Below are positions 9,052 to 19,118 of a DNA stretch of 64,000 bases, in pieces. The position numbers were made by a program, and so were the translations under genes. This stretch comes from Pseudomonadota bacterium. Lineage in GTDB: Bacteria > Pseudomonadota > Gammaproteobacteria > Burkholderiales > SG8-39. Below the pieces are notes generated by a model that saw only the letters and a list, made by a program, of their open reading frames with translations, had not been told where the DNA came from and made no database searches. The DNA lies in contig JAJZPQ010000005.1 in NCBI GenBank assembly GCA_021811085.1, forward strand, positions 1 to 64,000, given 5' to 3'. Within the stretch, counting starts at the first letter, position 1, and each line of letters begins with the position of its first letter.

Positions 9052-10563
9052 GCCTAGGACCCAAGGCGCGAACTCGTCTTCGCCGTAGCCGAAGACCTCG
9101 CTCTTGGTCTTTGCGCCCGAGGCGGTCTTGAGGATAAGTTCGAACAACTTCTGCCCGACCTGCTCTATGCTCTCCTTGCCGTCGACGATGCCGCCGCAGT
9201 TCAGGTCCATGTCCTCTTCCTGAAATTCGTACAGGCGCGTGTTGGTGGCGAGCTTGAGCGAGGGCGCGGGCTTGCAGCCGTAGGCCGAGCCGCGGCCGGT
9301 AGTGAAGCAGACCAGATTGGCGCCGCCCGCGATCTGGCCGGTGGCCGACACCGGATCGTAGCCGGGTGTGTCCATGTAGACGAAGCCTTTGGCCGTGACC
9401 GGCTCGGCGTATTCGTACACGTCGACCAGATTGGTGGTGCCGCCTTTGGCCACGGCGCCTAGCGATTTCTCCAGGATAGTGGTGAGGCCGCCGGCCTTGT
9501 TGCCGGGCGAGGGGTTGTTGTTCATTTCGTTGCCGTTGCGCGCCGTATACTCTTCCCACCACTTGATGCGCCGGATCAGCTTTTCGCCGACCGCGCGCGT
9601 CACCGCACGGCGCGTGAGCAGGTGTTCCGCGCCGTAGATCTCCGGGGTCTCCGACAGGATCGCGCCGCCGCCGTGGCGCACCAGCAGGTCCACCGCGGCG
9701 CCCAGCGCCGGATTCGCGGAAATGCCGGAATAGCCGTCCGATCCGCCGCATTGCAGCGCGAGCAGCAGATGGCTCGCGGGCACGGTCTCGCGCTTGACCC
9801 GGTTGGCCTCGGGCAGGATCGCCTCGATGCGCGCGATGCCCTCGCGCACCGCCTTCATGGTGCCGCCTTTTTCCTGGATGGTGTAGGCGGCGAGCTTGTC
9901 GCTGCGCTTCAACTGCTGCGCCGCGAGCAGGCTCGCGATCTGGTTCGCCTCGCAGCCCAGGCCCACCACCTGCACCGCGTAGAAATTCGGATGGCGCGCG
10001 TAGCCGGCCATGGTCCGGCGCAGCACCTCCATCGGCTCGCCTTCGGAAGCCATGCCGCAGCCGCTCTTGTGCGTGAGCGCGACCACGCCGTCGACGTTGG
10101 GAAACGCATCGAGCCGGTTTTCGAAATGCCGCGCGATCATGCGCGCGACCGTGGCCGAGCAGTTGACGCTGGTGAGGATGCCGATGTAATTGCGCGTGGC
10201 CACGCGTCCATCGGATCTGACGATGCCCCGGAACGTCGCCGGCTGTGTCACGTAGGCGGTGGGTTTGGCGTCGGCGCAGTAAGCGTAATCGCGGTCGAAC
10301 ACGCCCATGGCGATGTTGTGTACATGCACGTGCTCGCCCGCATGGATGTCGCGCGTGGCGAAGCCGATGATCTGGTTGTAGCGCCGCACCGGGCCGCCGG
10401 ACTTGAGTTCACGCACCGCGATCTTGTGCCCGGCGGGCACGCGCGCCGCGACACGCACATTGCCTTCCTTGAGCAGCGTCGTGCCCTCGGCGATTTCGAC
10501 GCGGGCGATGACCACATCGTCGGCTGGATTGAGACGTATGGTCGGATCGATGGCCTGCAGCAT
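9040..10563 (-). CDS. UxaA-family sugar-acid dehydratase (altronate/galactarate dehydratase type)
   Basis: Full-length UxaA-family hydro-lyase of 507 residues that removes water from an aldonic or aldaric acid to give a 2-keto-3-deoxy acid. The N-terminal SAF domain (about 1-95) ends with the typical GEHVHVHN motif. The catalytic domain follows with YIGILTSVNCSATVARMI, THKSGCGM, ALQCGGSDGYSGISANPALG and the C-terminal CKPAPSLKLATN. Its conserved cysteines probably bind iron or a cluster. The start at 10563 has GGAGG 8 bases upstream. It follows an IlvD-type dehydratase in the same operon, so its substrate is probably not simply altronate; the regulator and transporter upstream suggest an imported sugar or sugar acid. 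Exact substrate unknown. Confidence 0.88.
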   Translation of the reverse strand: MLQAIDPTIRLNPADDVVIARVEIAEGTTLLKEGNVRVAARVPAGHKIAVRELKSGGPVRRYNQIIGFATRDIHAGEHVHVHNIAMGVFDRDYAYCADAKPTAYVTQPATFRGIVRSDGRVATRNYIGILTSVNCSATVARMIARHFENRLDAFPNVDGVVALTHKSGCGMASEGEPMEVLRRTMAGYARHPNFYAVQVVGLGCEANQIASLLAAQQLKRSDKLAAYTIQEKGGTMKAVREGIARIEAILPEANRVKRETVPASHLLLALQCGGSDGYSGISANPALGAAVDLLVRHGGGAILSETPEIYGAEHLLTRRAVTRAVGEKLIRRIKWWEEYTARNGNEMNNNPSPGNKAGGLTTILEKSLGAVAKGGTTNLVDVYEYAEPVTAKGFVYMDTPGYDPVSATGQIAGGANLVCFTTGRGSAYGCKPAPSLKLATNTRLYEFQEEDMDLNCGGIVDGKESIEQVGQKLFELILKTASGAKTKSEVFGYGEDEFAPWVLGATM

Positions 10564-10621
10564 GGTGTGAGCCTCCAGTCGAAGCGCGTTTATTCTACCT
10601 CCGCGCCGGCTACAACAGACC

Positions 10622-12355
10622 CTAGTGATTGTCCTTCGGAACCTTGGCGCCGCTGGCGCCGACGAGGAAATCGAGGTCCGCGCCCTGATTGGCCTGCAGC
10701 ACGTGATCGACGTAGAGTTTGGTGTAGCCGCGGCTCATCGGCGCTGCGGGCGCCTTCCATTTCTTCTTCCGGCGCGCGAGTTCCTTTTCCGGCACGTCCA
10801 GGTGCAGCCTGCGCTTGGCCACGTCGAGTTCTATCATGTCGCCGTTCTCGACCAGTGCCAGCGCGCCGCCGGCCGCCGCTTCGGGCGCGATATGCAGCAC
10901 CACTGTGCCGTAGGCGGTGCCGCTCATGCGCGCATCCGAGATGCGCACCATGTCGGTGATGCCTTTTTTCAGAACTTTCGGCGGCAGGGGCATGTTGCCG
11001 ACCTCGGCCATGCCCGGATAGCCTTTGGGCCCGCAGTTCTTCAGCACCATGACGCAGTTCTCGTCGATGTCGAGCTTGGGGTCGTCGATGCGGCGGTGGA
11101 ATTCGCCGATGTTCTCGAACACTACCGCGCGGCCGCGGTGCTTCATCAGCCTCGGCGTCGCCGCCGAGGGCTTGATGATGGCGCCGTCGGGGCAGAGGTT
11201 GCCGCGCAGCACGGCGATACCGGTGTTCTTCTTGAACGGCTTGTCGAACGGGGTGATCACGTCGCGGTTGAAACACTCGGTCTTCTTGTTGTTGTCCCAG
11301 ATGGTCTTGCCGTTGACGGTGAGCGCCTTCTTGTGCAGCAGCCCCTGTTCGCCCAGCGTGCGCAGCACCGCCGGCAGGCCGCCGGCGTAATAGAAATCCT
11401 CCATCAGGTACTTGCCCGAGGGCATCAGATTGACCAGGGTATGCACGCCGCGGCCGAGCTTGTCCCAGTCGTCGAGGTCGAGCTCGACGCCGACGCGGCG
11501 CGCGAGCGCGATCAGGTGGATCACCGCATTGGTCGAGCCGCCTATCGCGGCGTTGGTGCGGATCGCGTTTTCGAACGCCTCGCGTTTCAGGATCTTGGAA
11601 ATCGTCAGATCCTCCTTGACCATGTCGACGATGCGCCGCCCGGCCATGCGCGCGAGCACATTGCGCCGCGCATCCACCGCGGGTATGGCCGCATTGCCGG
11701 GCATGCCCATGCCGAGCGCTTCGACCATGCAGGCCATGGTGGAGGCCGTGCCCATGGTCATGCAGCTGCCGTGCGAGCGGTGCATGCAGGATTCGGCCTC
11801 GTGGAATTCGTCCTGCGTCATTTTGCCGGCGCGCACGTCCTCGGACATGGACCAGGTGTTGGTGCCCGAGCCGATGTCGGTGCCGCGGTATTTGCCCGAG
11901 AGCATGGGGCCGCCGGATACGGCAATTGCGGGAACGTCGACGCTCGCCGCGCCCATCAGCAGCGAAGGCGTGGTCTTGTCGCAGCCGACCAGCAGGACTA
12001 CACCATCGAGCGGATTGGCGCGTATCGATTCCTCCACGTCCATGGACGCGAGGTTGCGGAACAGCATCGCGGTCGGACGCATCAGCGTCTCGCCCAGCGA
12101 CATCACGGGGAATTCCAGCGGAAAGCCGCCGGCCTCGAGGATGCCGTTCTTCACGTGCTCGGCGATGACGCGGAAATGGGTGTTGCAGGGCGTGAGCTCG
12201 GACCAGGTGTTGCAGATGCCGATCACCGGCCGGCCGTCGAACTGGTCGTGCGGCACGCCGCGGTTCTTCACCCAGGAGCGGTAGATGAAGCCGTAGATGT
12301 CCTCGCGCCCGAACCAGCTCTGGCTGCGAAGTTTCTTCGGTGATTTCTTGGCCAT
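10622..12355 (-). CDS. IlvD/Edd-family dehydratase, sugar-acid type (arabonate dehydratase-like)
   Basis: Fe-S dependent dehydratase of 577 residues. Motifs of the IlvD/Edd superfamily are present in order: ICNTWSELTPCNTH, LVGCDKTTPSLLMGAASVDV and SCMTMGTASTMACMVEALG, whose cysteines are the expected cluster ligands, then NAAIGGSTNAVIHLIALAR and a C-terminal SDARMSGTAYGTVVLHIAPE. The N-terminus (RSQSWFGREDIYGFIYRSW) is typical of the L-arabinonate/xylonate/fuconate dehydratase branch rather than branched-chain amino-acid IlvD. It sits between an SDR and a UxaA-type dehydratase downstream of a sugar ABC transporter, so it probably converts an aldonate to a 2-keto-3-deoxyaldonate. The branch assignment is by recognition only. 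Confidence 0.88.
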   Translation of the reverse strand: MAKKSPKKLRSQSWFGREDIYGFIYRSWVKNRGVPHDQFDGRPVIGICNTWSELTPCNTHFRVIAEHVKNGILEAGGFPLEFPVMSLGETLMRPTAMLFRNLASMDVEESIRANPLDGVVLLVGCDKTTPSLLMGAASVDVPAIAVSGGPMLSGKYRGTDIGSGTNTWSMSEDVRAGKMTQDEFHEAESCMHRSHGSCMTMGTASTMACMVEALGMGMPGNAAIPAVDARRNVLARMAGRRIVDMVKEDLTISKILKREAFENAIRTNAAIGGSTNAVIHLIALARRVGVELDLDDWDKLGRGVHTLVNLMPSGKYLMEDFYYAGGLPAVLRTLGEQGLLHKKALTVNGKTIWDNNKKTECFNRDVITPFDKPFKKNTGIAVLRGNLCPDGAIIKPSAATPRLMKHRGRAVVFENIGEFHRRIDDPKLDIDENCVMVLKNCGPKGYPGMAEVGNMPLPPKVLKKGITDMVRISDARMSGTAYGTVVLHIAPEAAAGGALALVENGDMIELDVAKRRLHLDVPEKELARRKKKWKAPAAPMSRGYTKLYVDHVLQANQGADLDFLVGASGAKVPKDNH

Positions 12356-12367
12356 GCCTCGGTCCTT

Positions 12368-13114
12368 TTAGTAGGTGGCGCGGCCGCCGGAAATGTCGAA
12401 CACGCCGGCGGTGGTGAAGGAGCAGTCCTCGGAGGCGAGCCAGCACGCGAGCGCCGCGACTTCCTCGACCAGGACAAAGCGCCCCATCGGGATTTTCGCC
12501 AGCATGTAGTTGATGTGCTGTTCGGTCATCTGGTCGAAGATGGCCGTCTTCGCGGCCGCCGGCGTGATGCAGTTGACGCACACGCCGCTCTGCGCCAATT
12601 CCTTGCCCAGCGACTTGGTGAGCGAGATCACGCCGGACTTGGACGCCGAATAGGCCACGGCGTTCGGATTGCCCTCCTTGCCGGCGACGGAGGCGATGTT
12701 GACGATGCGCCCGTATTTCTGTTTCACCATGTGCGGCGCCACGGCGCGGCAAGTGAGAAACTGGCTGGTGAGGTTGACCTTGAGCACCCGCTCCCATTCG
12801 TCCACCGGGTAGTCCACGGTGGGCGCATTGGCGCCGGCGATGCCGGCGTTGTTGACCAGGATATCGATCTTGCCCAGCGCGGCCACCGCGGCGGCGGTTC
12901 CCTGCGCGACCGATTTCTCGTCGGCCACGTCCACCGCATCCCCGCTCACCGGCCCCGACAGCGCGGACAGCGTCTGCTGCAGCAATTTCCGGTCGCGGTC
13001 CCAGATGCGCACGCTTGCGCCCGAGGCGAGCATGCGCTTGACGATCGCGAGTCCTATGCCCTGCGCGCCGCCGGTGACGATCGCCGTGCGCTTGTTCAAA
13101 TCGATTTGGTTCAT
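12368..13114 (-). CDS. Short-chain dehydrogenase/reductase, sugar dehydrogenase type
   Basis: Classical NAD(P)-dependent SDR of 248 residues. It shows the cofactor motif TGGAQGIG near the N-terminus, NNAGIAG in the middle and the catalytic Tyr/Lys in AVAYSASKSGV. The start is taken at ATG 13114, which has GAGG 8 bases upstream; a TTG two codons earlier is also open. It lies 12 bases upstream of the IlvD-type dehydratase and shares the operon with the ABC transporter. It is therefore the likely first oxidation step, sugar to lactone or aldonate. The exact sugar cannot be read from the sequence. Confidence 0.88.
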   Translation of the reverse strand: MNQIDLNKRTAIVTGGAQGIGLAIVKRMLASGASVRIWDRDRKLLQQTLSALSGPVSGDAVDVADEKSVAQGTAAAVAALGKIDILVNNAGIAGANAPTVDYPVDEWERVLKVNLTSQFLTCRAVAPHMVKQKYGRIVNIASVAGKEGNPNAVAYSASKSGVISLTKSLGKELAQSGVCVNCITPAAAKTAIFDQMTEQHINYMLAKIPMGRFVLVEEVAALACWLASEDCSFTTAGVFDISGGRATY

Positions 13115-13169
13115 TGCCAAGGCCTCGAAAAGACGGGTTGCCGCGCAGGCGCGGATGCTGCAAGCCGGA

Positions 13170-14051
13170 CTATTCCTTCACCGCTCCGGTCATGCCGGCG
13201 ACGTAATGCTCGACGAAGAAGGAATACATCACGGCTACCGGAACCGAGCCGAGCAGGGCGCCCGCCATCAGCGCCCCCCAGTGATAGACGTCGCCCTCGA
13301 CCAGTTCGGTGACCACGCCGACCGGCACGGTCTTGTTCTCCGAGGAGGAGATGAACGTGAGGGCATAGATGAATTCGTTCCACGACAGCGTGAACGCGAA
13401 TATGCCGGCCGAGATCAGGCCCGGCACCGCCAGCGGCAGCACGATCTTGGTCAGGATCTGCAGCCGCGTCGCGCCGTCGATGAGCGCGCATTCTTCCAGT
13501 TCGAACGGGATCGAGCGGAAATAACCCATCAGCAGCCAGGTGCAGAACGGGATAAGGAAGGTCGGATAGGTGAGGATCAGCGCCCAGCGCGTATCGTACA
13601 GCCCGAGCTTGAATACGATGTAGGCGAGCGGGATGAACAGGATCGACGGCGGCACGAGGTAGGCGAGGAAAATGCCGAGGCCGACCTGGCGCGAGCCGGA
13701 AAAGCGCAGGCGCTCGATCGCATACGCAGCGAGCACGCTCGAGGCGAGCGAGAACAAGGTTGCCACCACCGACACCACCACGGTGTTCCACATCCACGCC
13801 GGGTAATCGGTATCGAACAGCAGCTTCTTGAAATGCATCAGCGTCGGATCGATCAGCCAGAACGGGTTGCCCGACACCGAGATCAATTCCGCGTCCGACT
13901 TGAGCGAGGTGACGACCATCCAGTAGAACGGGAACAGCAGCACGATCAGGAAGATGAGCAAGGGGAGATAAATGACCACCACGCGCCGCGGCAGCGACAC
14001 CAGGTAGTTCATGCCTTGCGTGTCTTGTACTTCTTGTACGTCTTGGCTCAT
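13170..14051 (-). CDS. ABC transporter permease, carbohydrate type (MalG/UgpE family)
   Basis: Inner-membrane subunit of a CUT1-type sugar importer, 293 residues. It has six hydrophobic segments, the first at about 22-45 (VIYLPLLIFLIVLLFPFYW). The EAA loop that docks the ATPase reads EECALIDGATRLQILTKIVLPLAVPGL. The start ATG at 14051 overlaps the stop of the other permease by four bases (ATGA), so the two are translationally coupled. A second ATG 13 codons in (GMNYLVSL) is possible. Partners are the permease, binding protein and ATPase genes upstream. Confidence 0.92.
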   Translation of the reverse strand: MSQDVQEVQDTQGMNYLVSLPRRVVVIYLPLLIFLIVLLFPFYWMVVTSLKSDAELISVSGNPFWLIDPTLMHFKKLLFDTDYPAWMWNTVVVSVVATLFSLASSVLAAYAIERLRFSGSRQVGLGIFLAYLVPPSILFIPLAYIVFKLGLYDTRWALILTYPTFLIPFCTWLLMGYFRSIPFELEECALIDGATRLQILTKIVLPLAVPGLISAGIFAFTLSWNEFIYALTFISSSENKTVPVGVVTELVEGDVYHWGALMAGALLGSVPVAVMYSFFVEHYVAGMTGAVKE

Positions 14052-14992
14052 TTGTCGCTCCCGCCCTGTTGCCAGGCACGCCGCTGCAATCCGAAGTAAC
14101 TGAACAATATCGCCGCCAGCAGGAACGGGATCATCGCCGTCGCCAATGCCGCGCCCTCGCCCAGCGCGCCTCCTGGAATCGCGCGCTGGAACGACAGCGT
14201 CGCCATCAGATGCGTGGCGTTGAGCGGTCCGCCGCGGGTGAGCACGTAGATCAGCTGGAAATCGGTGAACGTGAACAGCACCGAGAACGTCATCACCACC
14301 GCGATGATCGGGGTCAGGAGCGGCAGCGTCACGTACCAGAACTGCTGCGACGGCTTGGCGCCGTCGATCGAGGCCGCTTCGTACAGCGAGGGCGGAATGG
14401 TTTGCAGCCCGGCAAGCAGGCAAATCGCGACGAAGGGCACGCCGCGCCAGATGTTCGCGATGATGGTCGACATGCGCGCCATCCAGGGATCGCCGAGGAA
14501 GTCGATATAGCTGTGAATCAGGCCCATTTTCATCAGCGCCCAGCTCACCACCGAGAACTGCGCGTCGTAAATCCACCAGAACGCGATCGCCGACAGCGCC
14601 GTCGGCACGATGAACGGCAGCAGCACCACGGCGCGAATTGCGGATTTGAACGGAATATTCTGGTTCAGCAGGATCGCCAGCCACAGGCCGAGCGCGAACT
14701 TGACGCTGCTCGCAACGATCGTATAGAACAGCGTGTTGAACAGCGACAGCCGCGCCACGGCGTCGCCGAGCAGGAATTGGTAGTTGTCCAGTCCGACGAA
14801 CTGGCCTGCGCGTCCCACCTTGGTGTCGGTGAATCCGAGCCAGGTCCCCAGTCCGAGCGGATAGGTCAGGAACAGGAGCAGCAATACGGACCCCGGCAGC
14901 ATGAAAATGAAGCCGAGGAAATTGCGGTTTTCGAGTAGTCGGCGCACGGCGTCTGTGTCTTGTGGTTTGAGCAGAGGCGCGGCGCGCCGCAC
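14048..14992 (-). CDS. ABC transporter permease, carbohydrate type (MalF/UgpA family)
   Basis: Partner permease of the CUT1 sugar importer, up to 314 residues, with hydrophobic helices from about residue 27 (LGFIFMLPGSVLLLLFLTYP) and the EAA loop YEAASIDGAKPSQQFWYVTLPLLTP. The annotated start is GTG 14992, which lies inside a strong inverted repeat and has only a weak AGAG ribosome site, so the N-terminus is uncertain. The first ten residues (RRAAPLLKPQ) are encoded by the hairpin itself. A later start near the first membrane helix is possible. It overlaps the next permease by four bases. Confidence 0.9.
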   Translation of the reverse strand: MRRAAPLLKPQDTDAVRRLLENRNFLGFIFMLPGSVLLLLFLTYPLGLGTWLGFTDTKVGRAGQFVGLDNYQFLLGDAVARLSLFNTLFYTIVASSVKFALGLWLAILLNQNIPFKSAIRAVVLLPFIVPTALSAIAFWWIYDAQFSVVSWALMKMGLIHSYIDFLGDPWMARMSTIIANIWRGVPFVAICLLAGLQTIPPSLYEAASIDGAKPSQQFWYVTLPLLTPIIAVVMTFSVLFTFTDFQLIYVLTRGGPLNATHLMATLSFQRAIPGGALGEGAALATAMIPFLLAAILFSYFGLQRRAWQQGGSDK

Positions 14993-15033
14993 CTCTGCTC
15001 AAACCTCTGCCCGGCCGCGCGGCCGGGCAGAGG
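14964..15033. repeat. Double hairpin between the binding-protein and permease genes
   Basis: Two adjacent inverted repeats. First, 14-base arms at 14964-14977 and 14992-15005 match perfectly and enclose a further GC-rich palindrome (GCGGCGCGCCGC). Second, 15004-15033 is a perfect 30-base palindrome of two 15-base arms with no spacer. The element GCAGAGG/CCTCTGC is shared by both. It lies immediately after the binding-protein stop (15044) on the minus strand. In malE-malF type operons such a hairpin protects the abundant binding-protein mRNA and lowers permease expression; that role is inferred here. There is no U-tract, so a simple terminator is less likely. Confidence 0.75.
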
Positions 15034-15043
15034 AGCCTGCTGT

Positions 15044-16375
15044 TTAAACCTTGTAGTAACGCTGCGCGCGCTTCTCGGCGGCCTCTGCTGCTTCCTTCGG
15101 CGTCTTGGAACCCGAGGCGGCTTCCGCCACCATGTTGACGACGATGAAGTCGGCCATCGCGGCGGCCGAGGCGTAACCCATGGTGCCGGCGTAGCCGTTC
15201 GGAATCATGATTTTCATCGCATCGCGGTAGGGCGTGTTCTTCGGATCGACGGTCCAGATCGGATTCGATTCGTAGGCCTTGAGCGGCTGCGTGACGTAGC
15301 CGTTGGCCGCCTGCTGCCAGGGTTCGTACTGCTCTTTCTCCATCATGAAGCGCAAGTATTCCTTGGCCGCGTTCGGGTACTTGCTGTACTTGAAGATCAT
15401 CATCGGGAAGAACAGGTGCAGCTCGGTCGGATGGCCGACCGGCCCGATCGGGAAGTGCGCGTGCTGGATATCTTCCGCCATCGCTTTCAGCTTCGGATCG
15501 GTCGAGTTCTTCGCGGCGTAATAGATCGAGATGCCGTTGTAGGTCAGGCTGAGGTCGCCGCCGAGGAACGCCTTGTTGTTGTTCGGATCGAGCCAGGACA
15601 GCGTGCCCGGAATGAACGTCTTGTACAATTCCTTTGCGTATTCGAGCGCCTTGATCGTCTCGGGGCTGTTGATGGCGACGTTATTCTTCTCGTCGACCAG
15701 CTTACCGCCGAACGCCCATAGCAGCGAGTGACACCAGCAGTTGCCGTCGCCGGTGGCGTTGCCGAGCGCGAAGCCGCCGGGCGTACCTTTGGCTTTGAGC
15801 GCCTGCATCAGCTTGAGGAAACCGTCGGTGTCCTTCGGGAACGAGCTGAAACCTGCCGCCTTCACCTGGCTTTCGCGATAGACGATCGCATTCCCGGCGC
15901 AGCCCTGCGGGACTGCGACCCATTTGCCCTTGTCCATGCCGTAGGCCTTGGCCGCGTCGTACCAGCCGCCGTACTTGGCGCCGAGGTAGTTGCACACATC
16001 GGACACGTCGACCAGCTTGTCCGGATACTGATGCGCGTCTTCGAACGTGCTGATGATGATGTCCGGGCCGCTGCCGATATTGGCCGCCACCGCAGCCTTC
16101 GGCCGCACGTCTTCCCAGCCCTCGGCGTCCAGACGCACTTCGATGCCAGTTTTTTCGGTGAATTTCTTCGTGTTCGCGAGCCACAGGTCGCCGTCGCCCT
16201 GAACGAACTGCTTCCAGCGCAGTACGCGCAGCTTGGCGCCTTTTTCGGGCTTGAGGTGCAGCGCGGGCACCGCGGCGGCTTCTTTCTTGGCTGCGGCCAA
16301 AACATCTCCGGCCGCGGCGCCTGCGGCCAGGCCGGCGGTCATTTTCAGAAAATTACGACGATCGATGTTGCTCAT
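15044..16375 (-). CDS. Extracellular sugar-binding protein of the ABC transporter
   Basis: Periplasmic solute-binding protein, family 1 (MalE/UgpB-like), 443 residues. The N-terminus MSNIDRRNFLKMTAGLAAGA is a twin-arginine signal ending near VLAAA, so the protein is probably exported folded by Tat. The mature part has the family features LRVLRWKQFV, FTEKTGIEV and a C-terminal NPIWTVDPKNTPYRDAM. It lies 23 bases after the ATPase gene and is followed by the double hairpin and two permeases. It sets the specificity of the importer; the ligand is unknown, presumably the sugar or sugar acid used by the downstream enzymes. Confidence 0.92.
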   Translation of the reverse strand: MSNIDRRNFLKMTAGLAAGAAAGDVLAAAKKEAAAVPALHLKPEKGAKLRVLRWKQFVQGDGDLWLANTKKFTEKTGIEVRLDAEGWEDVRPKAAVAANIGSGPDIIISTFEDAHQYPDKLVDVSDVCNYLGAKYGGWYDAAKAYGMDKGKWVAVPQGCAGNAIVYRESQVKAAGFSSFPKDTDGFLKLMQALKAKGTPGGFALGNATGDGNCWCHSLLWAFGGKLVDEKNNVAINSPETIKALEYAKELYKTFIPGTLSWLDPNNNKAFLGGDLSLTYNGISIYYAAKNSTDPKLKAMAEDIQHAHFPIGPVGHPTELHLFFPMMIFKYSKYPNAAKEYLRFMMEKEQYEPWQQAANGYVTQPLKAYESNPIWTVDPKNTPYRDAMKIMIPNGYAGTMGYASAAAMADFIVVNMVAEAASGSKTPKEAAEAAEKRAQRYYKV

Positions 16376-16398
16376 AGGTACGCCTCCTTTGGTTGTTG

Positions 16399-17454
16399 CT
16401 ACAATCTCGTCCCGCTTGAGGGGTCAAACAGGAAGGTGAGTTCGGGATAGAGCTTGATGGCCTCGCCCGGCTTGAACTGGTGGCGCTCGCGCACCACCGC
16501 AGTGATATCGGTGCCGCCGACCTTGCAGAAGATCTGCGTGTCGGCGCCGGTGGGCTCGACCACCACGACTTCGGCGTGAACGCCGTCGGATCGGACCAGC
16601 AGGTGCTCGGGACGCACGCCGACCACGACCTCGCGTCCTTCCTGCGCCGCCGTGCCAGGCGCAGGCAGCAGCAATCCGTCTGCCATCTGCACCTGCAAGC
16701 CGCCGCCGTTCCGGACCAGCTTGCCCTTGAGGAAATTCATCGCGGGCGAACCGATGAACCCCGCTACGAACAGGTTGGCGGGGTTGTCGTAGAGCTCCAG
16801 CGGCGAACCGATCTGCTCGGTCTTGCCCGCATTCATCACCACGATCTTGTCGGCCATGGTCATGGCTTCGATCTGGTCGTGCGTGACGTAGATGGAAGTG
16901 GTGGTGAGCCGCTGGTGCAGTTCCTTGATTTCGGTGCGCATCTGCACCCTGAGCTTCGCGTCCAGGTTCGACAGCGGCTCATCGAACAGAAACACCTGCG
17001 GGTTGCGCACGATGGCGCGGCCCATGGCCACGCGCTGGCGCTGGCCGCCCGAGAGTTGGCGCGGGTAGCGCTCCAGGTACTCCATCAGGCCGAGGATATT
17101 CGCTGCGACCTCGACGCGCTGGCGCATTTTTTCGCGGCTCTCGCCGGCGAGCTTCATCGAAAACGCCATGTTGTCGAACACGGTCATGTGCGGGTAGAGC
17201 GCGTAGTTCTGGAACACCATGGCGATGTCGCGCTCTTTCGGCGGCACCTTGTTGACCACGCGCCCGCCGATCTCGATGTCGCCGCCGGAGATCTCCTCCA
17301 GGCCCGCGATCATGCGCAGCAGCGTGGACTTGCCGCAGCCCGAGGGCCCGACCAGCACGCAGAATTCCCCGTCTTCGATGTGTATGTCCACGCCGTGCAC
17401 GACGCGGGTGGAACCGAAGGATTTGAATACGCCTTTGAGGGTGACTGCTGCCAT
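16399..17454 (-). CDS. Sugar ABC transporter ATPase (UgpC/MalK family)
   Basis: Cytoplasmic ATPase subunit of 351 residues. It contains the Walker A motif GPSGCGKST, the Q-loop [13 protein letters not shown], the signature [15 protein letters not shown], the Walker [16 protein letters not shown] and the switch histidine in [14 protein letters not shown]. The C-terminal 110 residues form the TOBE/MalK regulatory domain, including [10 protein letters not shown]. It is encoded right behind the GntR regulator (2-base gap) and ahead of the binding protein, so it belongs to the sugar importer. Confidence 0.95.
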   Translation of the reverse strand: MAAVTLKGVFKSFGSTRVVHGVDIHIEDGEFCVLVGPSGCGKSTLLRMIAGLEEISGGDIEIGGRVVNKVPPKERDIAMVFQNYALYPHMTVFDNMAFSMKLAGESREKMRQRVEVAANILGLMEYLERYPRQLSGGQRQRVAMGRAIVRNPQVFLFDEPLSNLDAKLRVQMRTEIKELHQRLTTTSIYVTHDQIEAMTMADKIVVMNAGKTEQIGSPLELYDNPANLFVAGFIGSPAMNFLKGKLVRNGGGLQVQMADGLLLPAPGTAAQEGREVVVGVRPEHLLVRSDGVHAEVVVVEPTGADTQIFCKVGGTDITAVVRERHQFKPGEAIKLYPELTFLFDPSSGTRL

Positions 17455-17456
17455 GG

Positions 17457-18158
17457 CTATTTACCTGAAGTCCATTCCTTGATGTAGCGGTTATGCGTCT
17501 GTTTCATGTGCCGCCGCATCGCGTTGCGCGCGGCGCGCGCATCGCGCCGCGCGATCGCGCTGACGATGGCCTGGTGCTCGCGCACCGTCTCGGCGGCCAT
17601 TTTCGGGTACTCGAGCTTGCGTTCCAGGCTGCGGTACAGCGGCCCCATGCGCTGGTCCCACAGGGTCTGCACCAGCAGCATCAGCGCGCTGTTGCCGCTC
17701 GCCTCGGCAATGCTCAGGTGGAACAGCCGGTCCGCGTCCAATGGATTGTGATCGCGCTTGCTTTTCTTGATCAAGTCGGCGTGGGCCGCGCGTATCGCGC
17801 GCTGCTGCGCGGCGCTTGCGTTCTTCGCCGCGAGCGCCGCGCACTCGCCCTCGATCAGCCAGCGCGCGTGCGTCACCTCGAACGGGCCCGCATCGCCCTG
17901 CAGCGCGTCGCGCTCGCCGCGCTCGCCCGGTTGGGCCACGTAAATGCCCGAGCCGACACGCACGTCGAGCAGGCCCTCGACCTCGAGCGCGATCAGCGCC
18001 TCGCGCACCGAAGGCCGGGAGACGCCGAGCTGCTTCGCCAGATCGCGCTCGGGCGGCAGACGCGAGCCCGGGGTGTATTCGCCCTCGCTGATCAGCTCGC
18101 TGATTTGGGCGGCGATCTGGCGGTACAGGCGGCGCGGCTCTACGGTCTGTAGCGGCAT
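17457..18158 (-). CDS. GntR-family transcriptional regulator, FadR/FCD subfamily
   Basis: Regulator of 233 residues. The N-terminal winged helix-turn-helix contains [40 protein letters not shown] and [15 protein letters not shown]. The C-terminal FCD domain is all-helical and keeps the acidic/histidine metal-binding pattern ([10 protein letters not shown] and [12 protein letters not shown]) that senses small carboxylates or sugar acids. ATG 18158 gives the standard N-terminus; the frame is open to 18239 but runs across the probable operator. As first gene of the operon it probably represses it until a pathway intermediate binds. A matching operator-like palindrome lies 61-81 bases upstream. 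Confidence 0.9.
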   Translation of the reverse strand: MPLQTVEPRRLYRQIAAQISELISEGEYTPGSRLPPERDLAKQLGVSRPSVREALIALEVEGLLDVRVGSGIYVAQPGERGERDALQGDAGPFEVTHARWLIEGECAALAAKNASAAQQRAIRAAHADLIKKSKRDHNPLDADRLFHLSIAEASGNSALMLLVQTLWDQRMGPLYRSLERKLEYPKMAAETVREHQAIVSAIARRDARAARNAMRRHMKQTHNRYIKEWTSGK

Positions 18159-18218
18159 GGATTTCAATCGATGGCGGAGGCGCGCATGGGGAGGCAAGCA
18201 TAGCCGCGGCCGCAAACT

Positions 18219-18239
18219 TTGGTCAAGTGGTCTGACCAA
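18219..18239. promoter_or_regulatory. Probable GntR/FadR operator between the divergent sugar operons
   Basis: TTGGTCA (18219-18225) and TGACCAA (18233-18239) form a perfect 7-base inverted repeat with a 7-base spacer. Inside it, 18228-18238 reads TGGTCTGACCA, which fits the TGGT-N3-ACCA core bound by FadR/FCD regulators. The site lies between the GntR gene (minus) and the SDR gene (plus), so one regulator could control both directions. Binding is inferred from the motif. Confidence 0.65.
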
Positions 18240-18359
18240 TTTCGCACCGAAGCCGGGGTCGGACGGCCGCGTCGGGGCGGTGTTGCGTTGCAGCAGCGCG
18301 CTCGCGTTTGGGTCGGCTTATTTTTTGCGCGTATCATGCGCAAGGCCGGGAACGCTTAA

Positions 18360-19118
<759 letters not shown>

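Noticed and set aside
10625-12343. Plus-strand open frame of 572 codons opposite the IlvD-type dehydratase
   Set aside because: Same length range as the real gene on the other strand, His/Ala/Arg-rich, no family features.
13170-15002. Single 610-codon frame covering both ABC permeases
   Set aside because: Its upper half is an out-of-frame reading of the first permease; the true arrangement is two genes overlapping by four bases.
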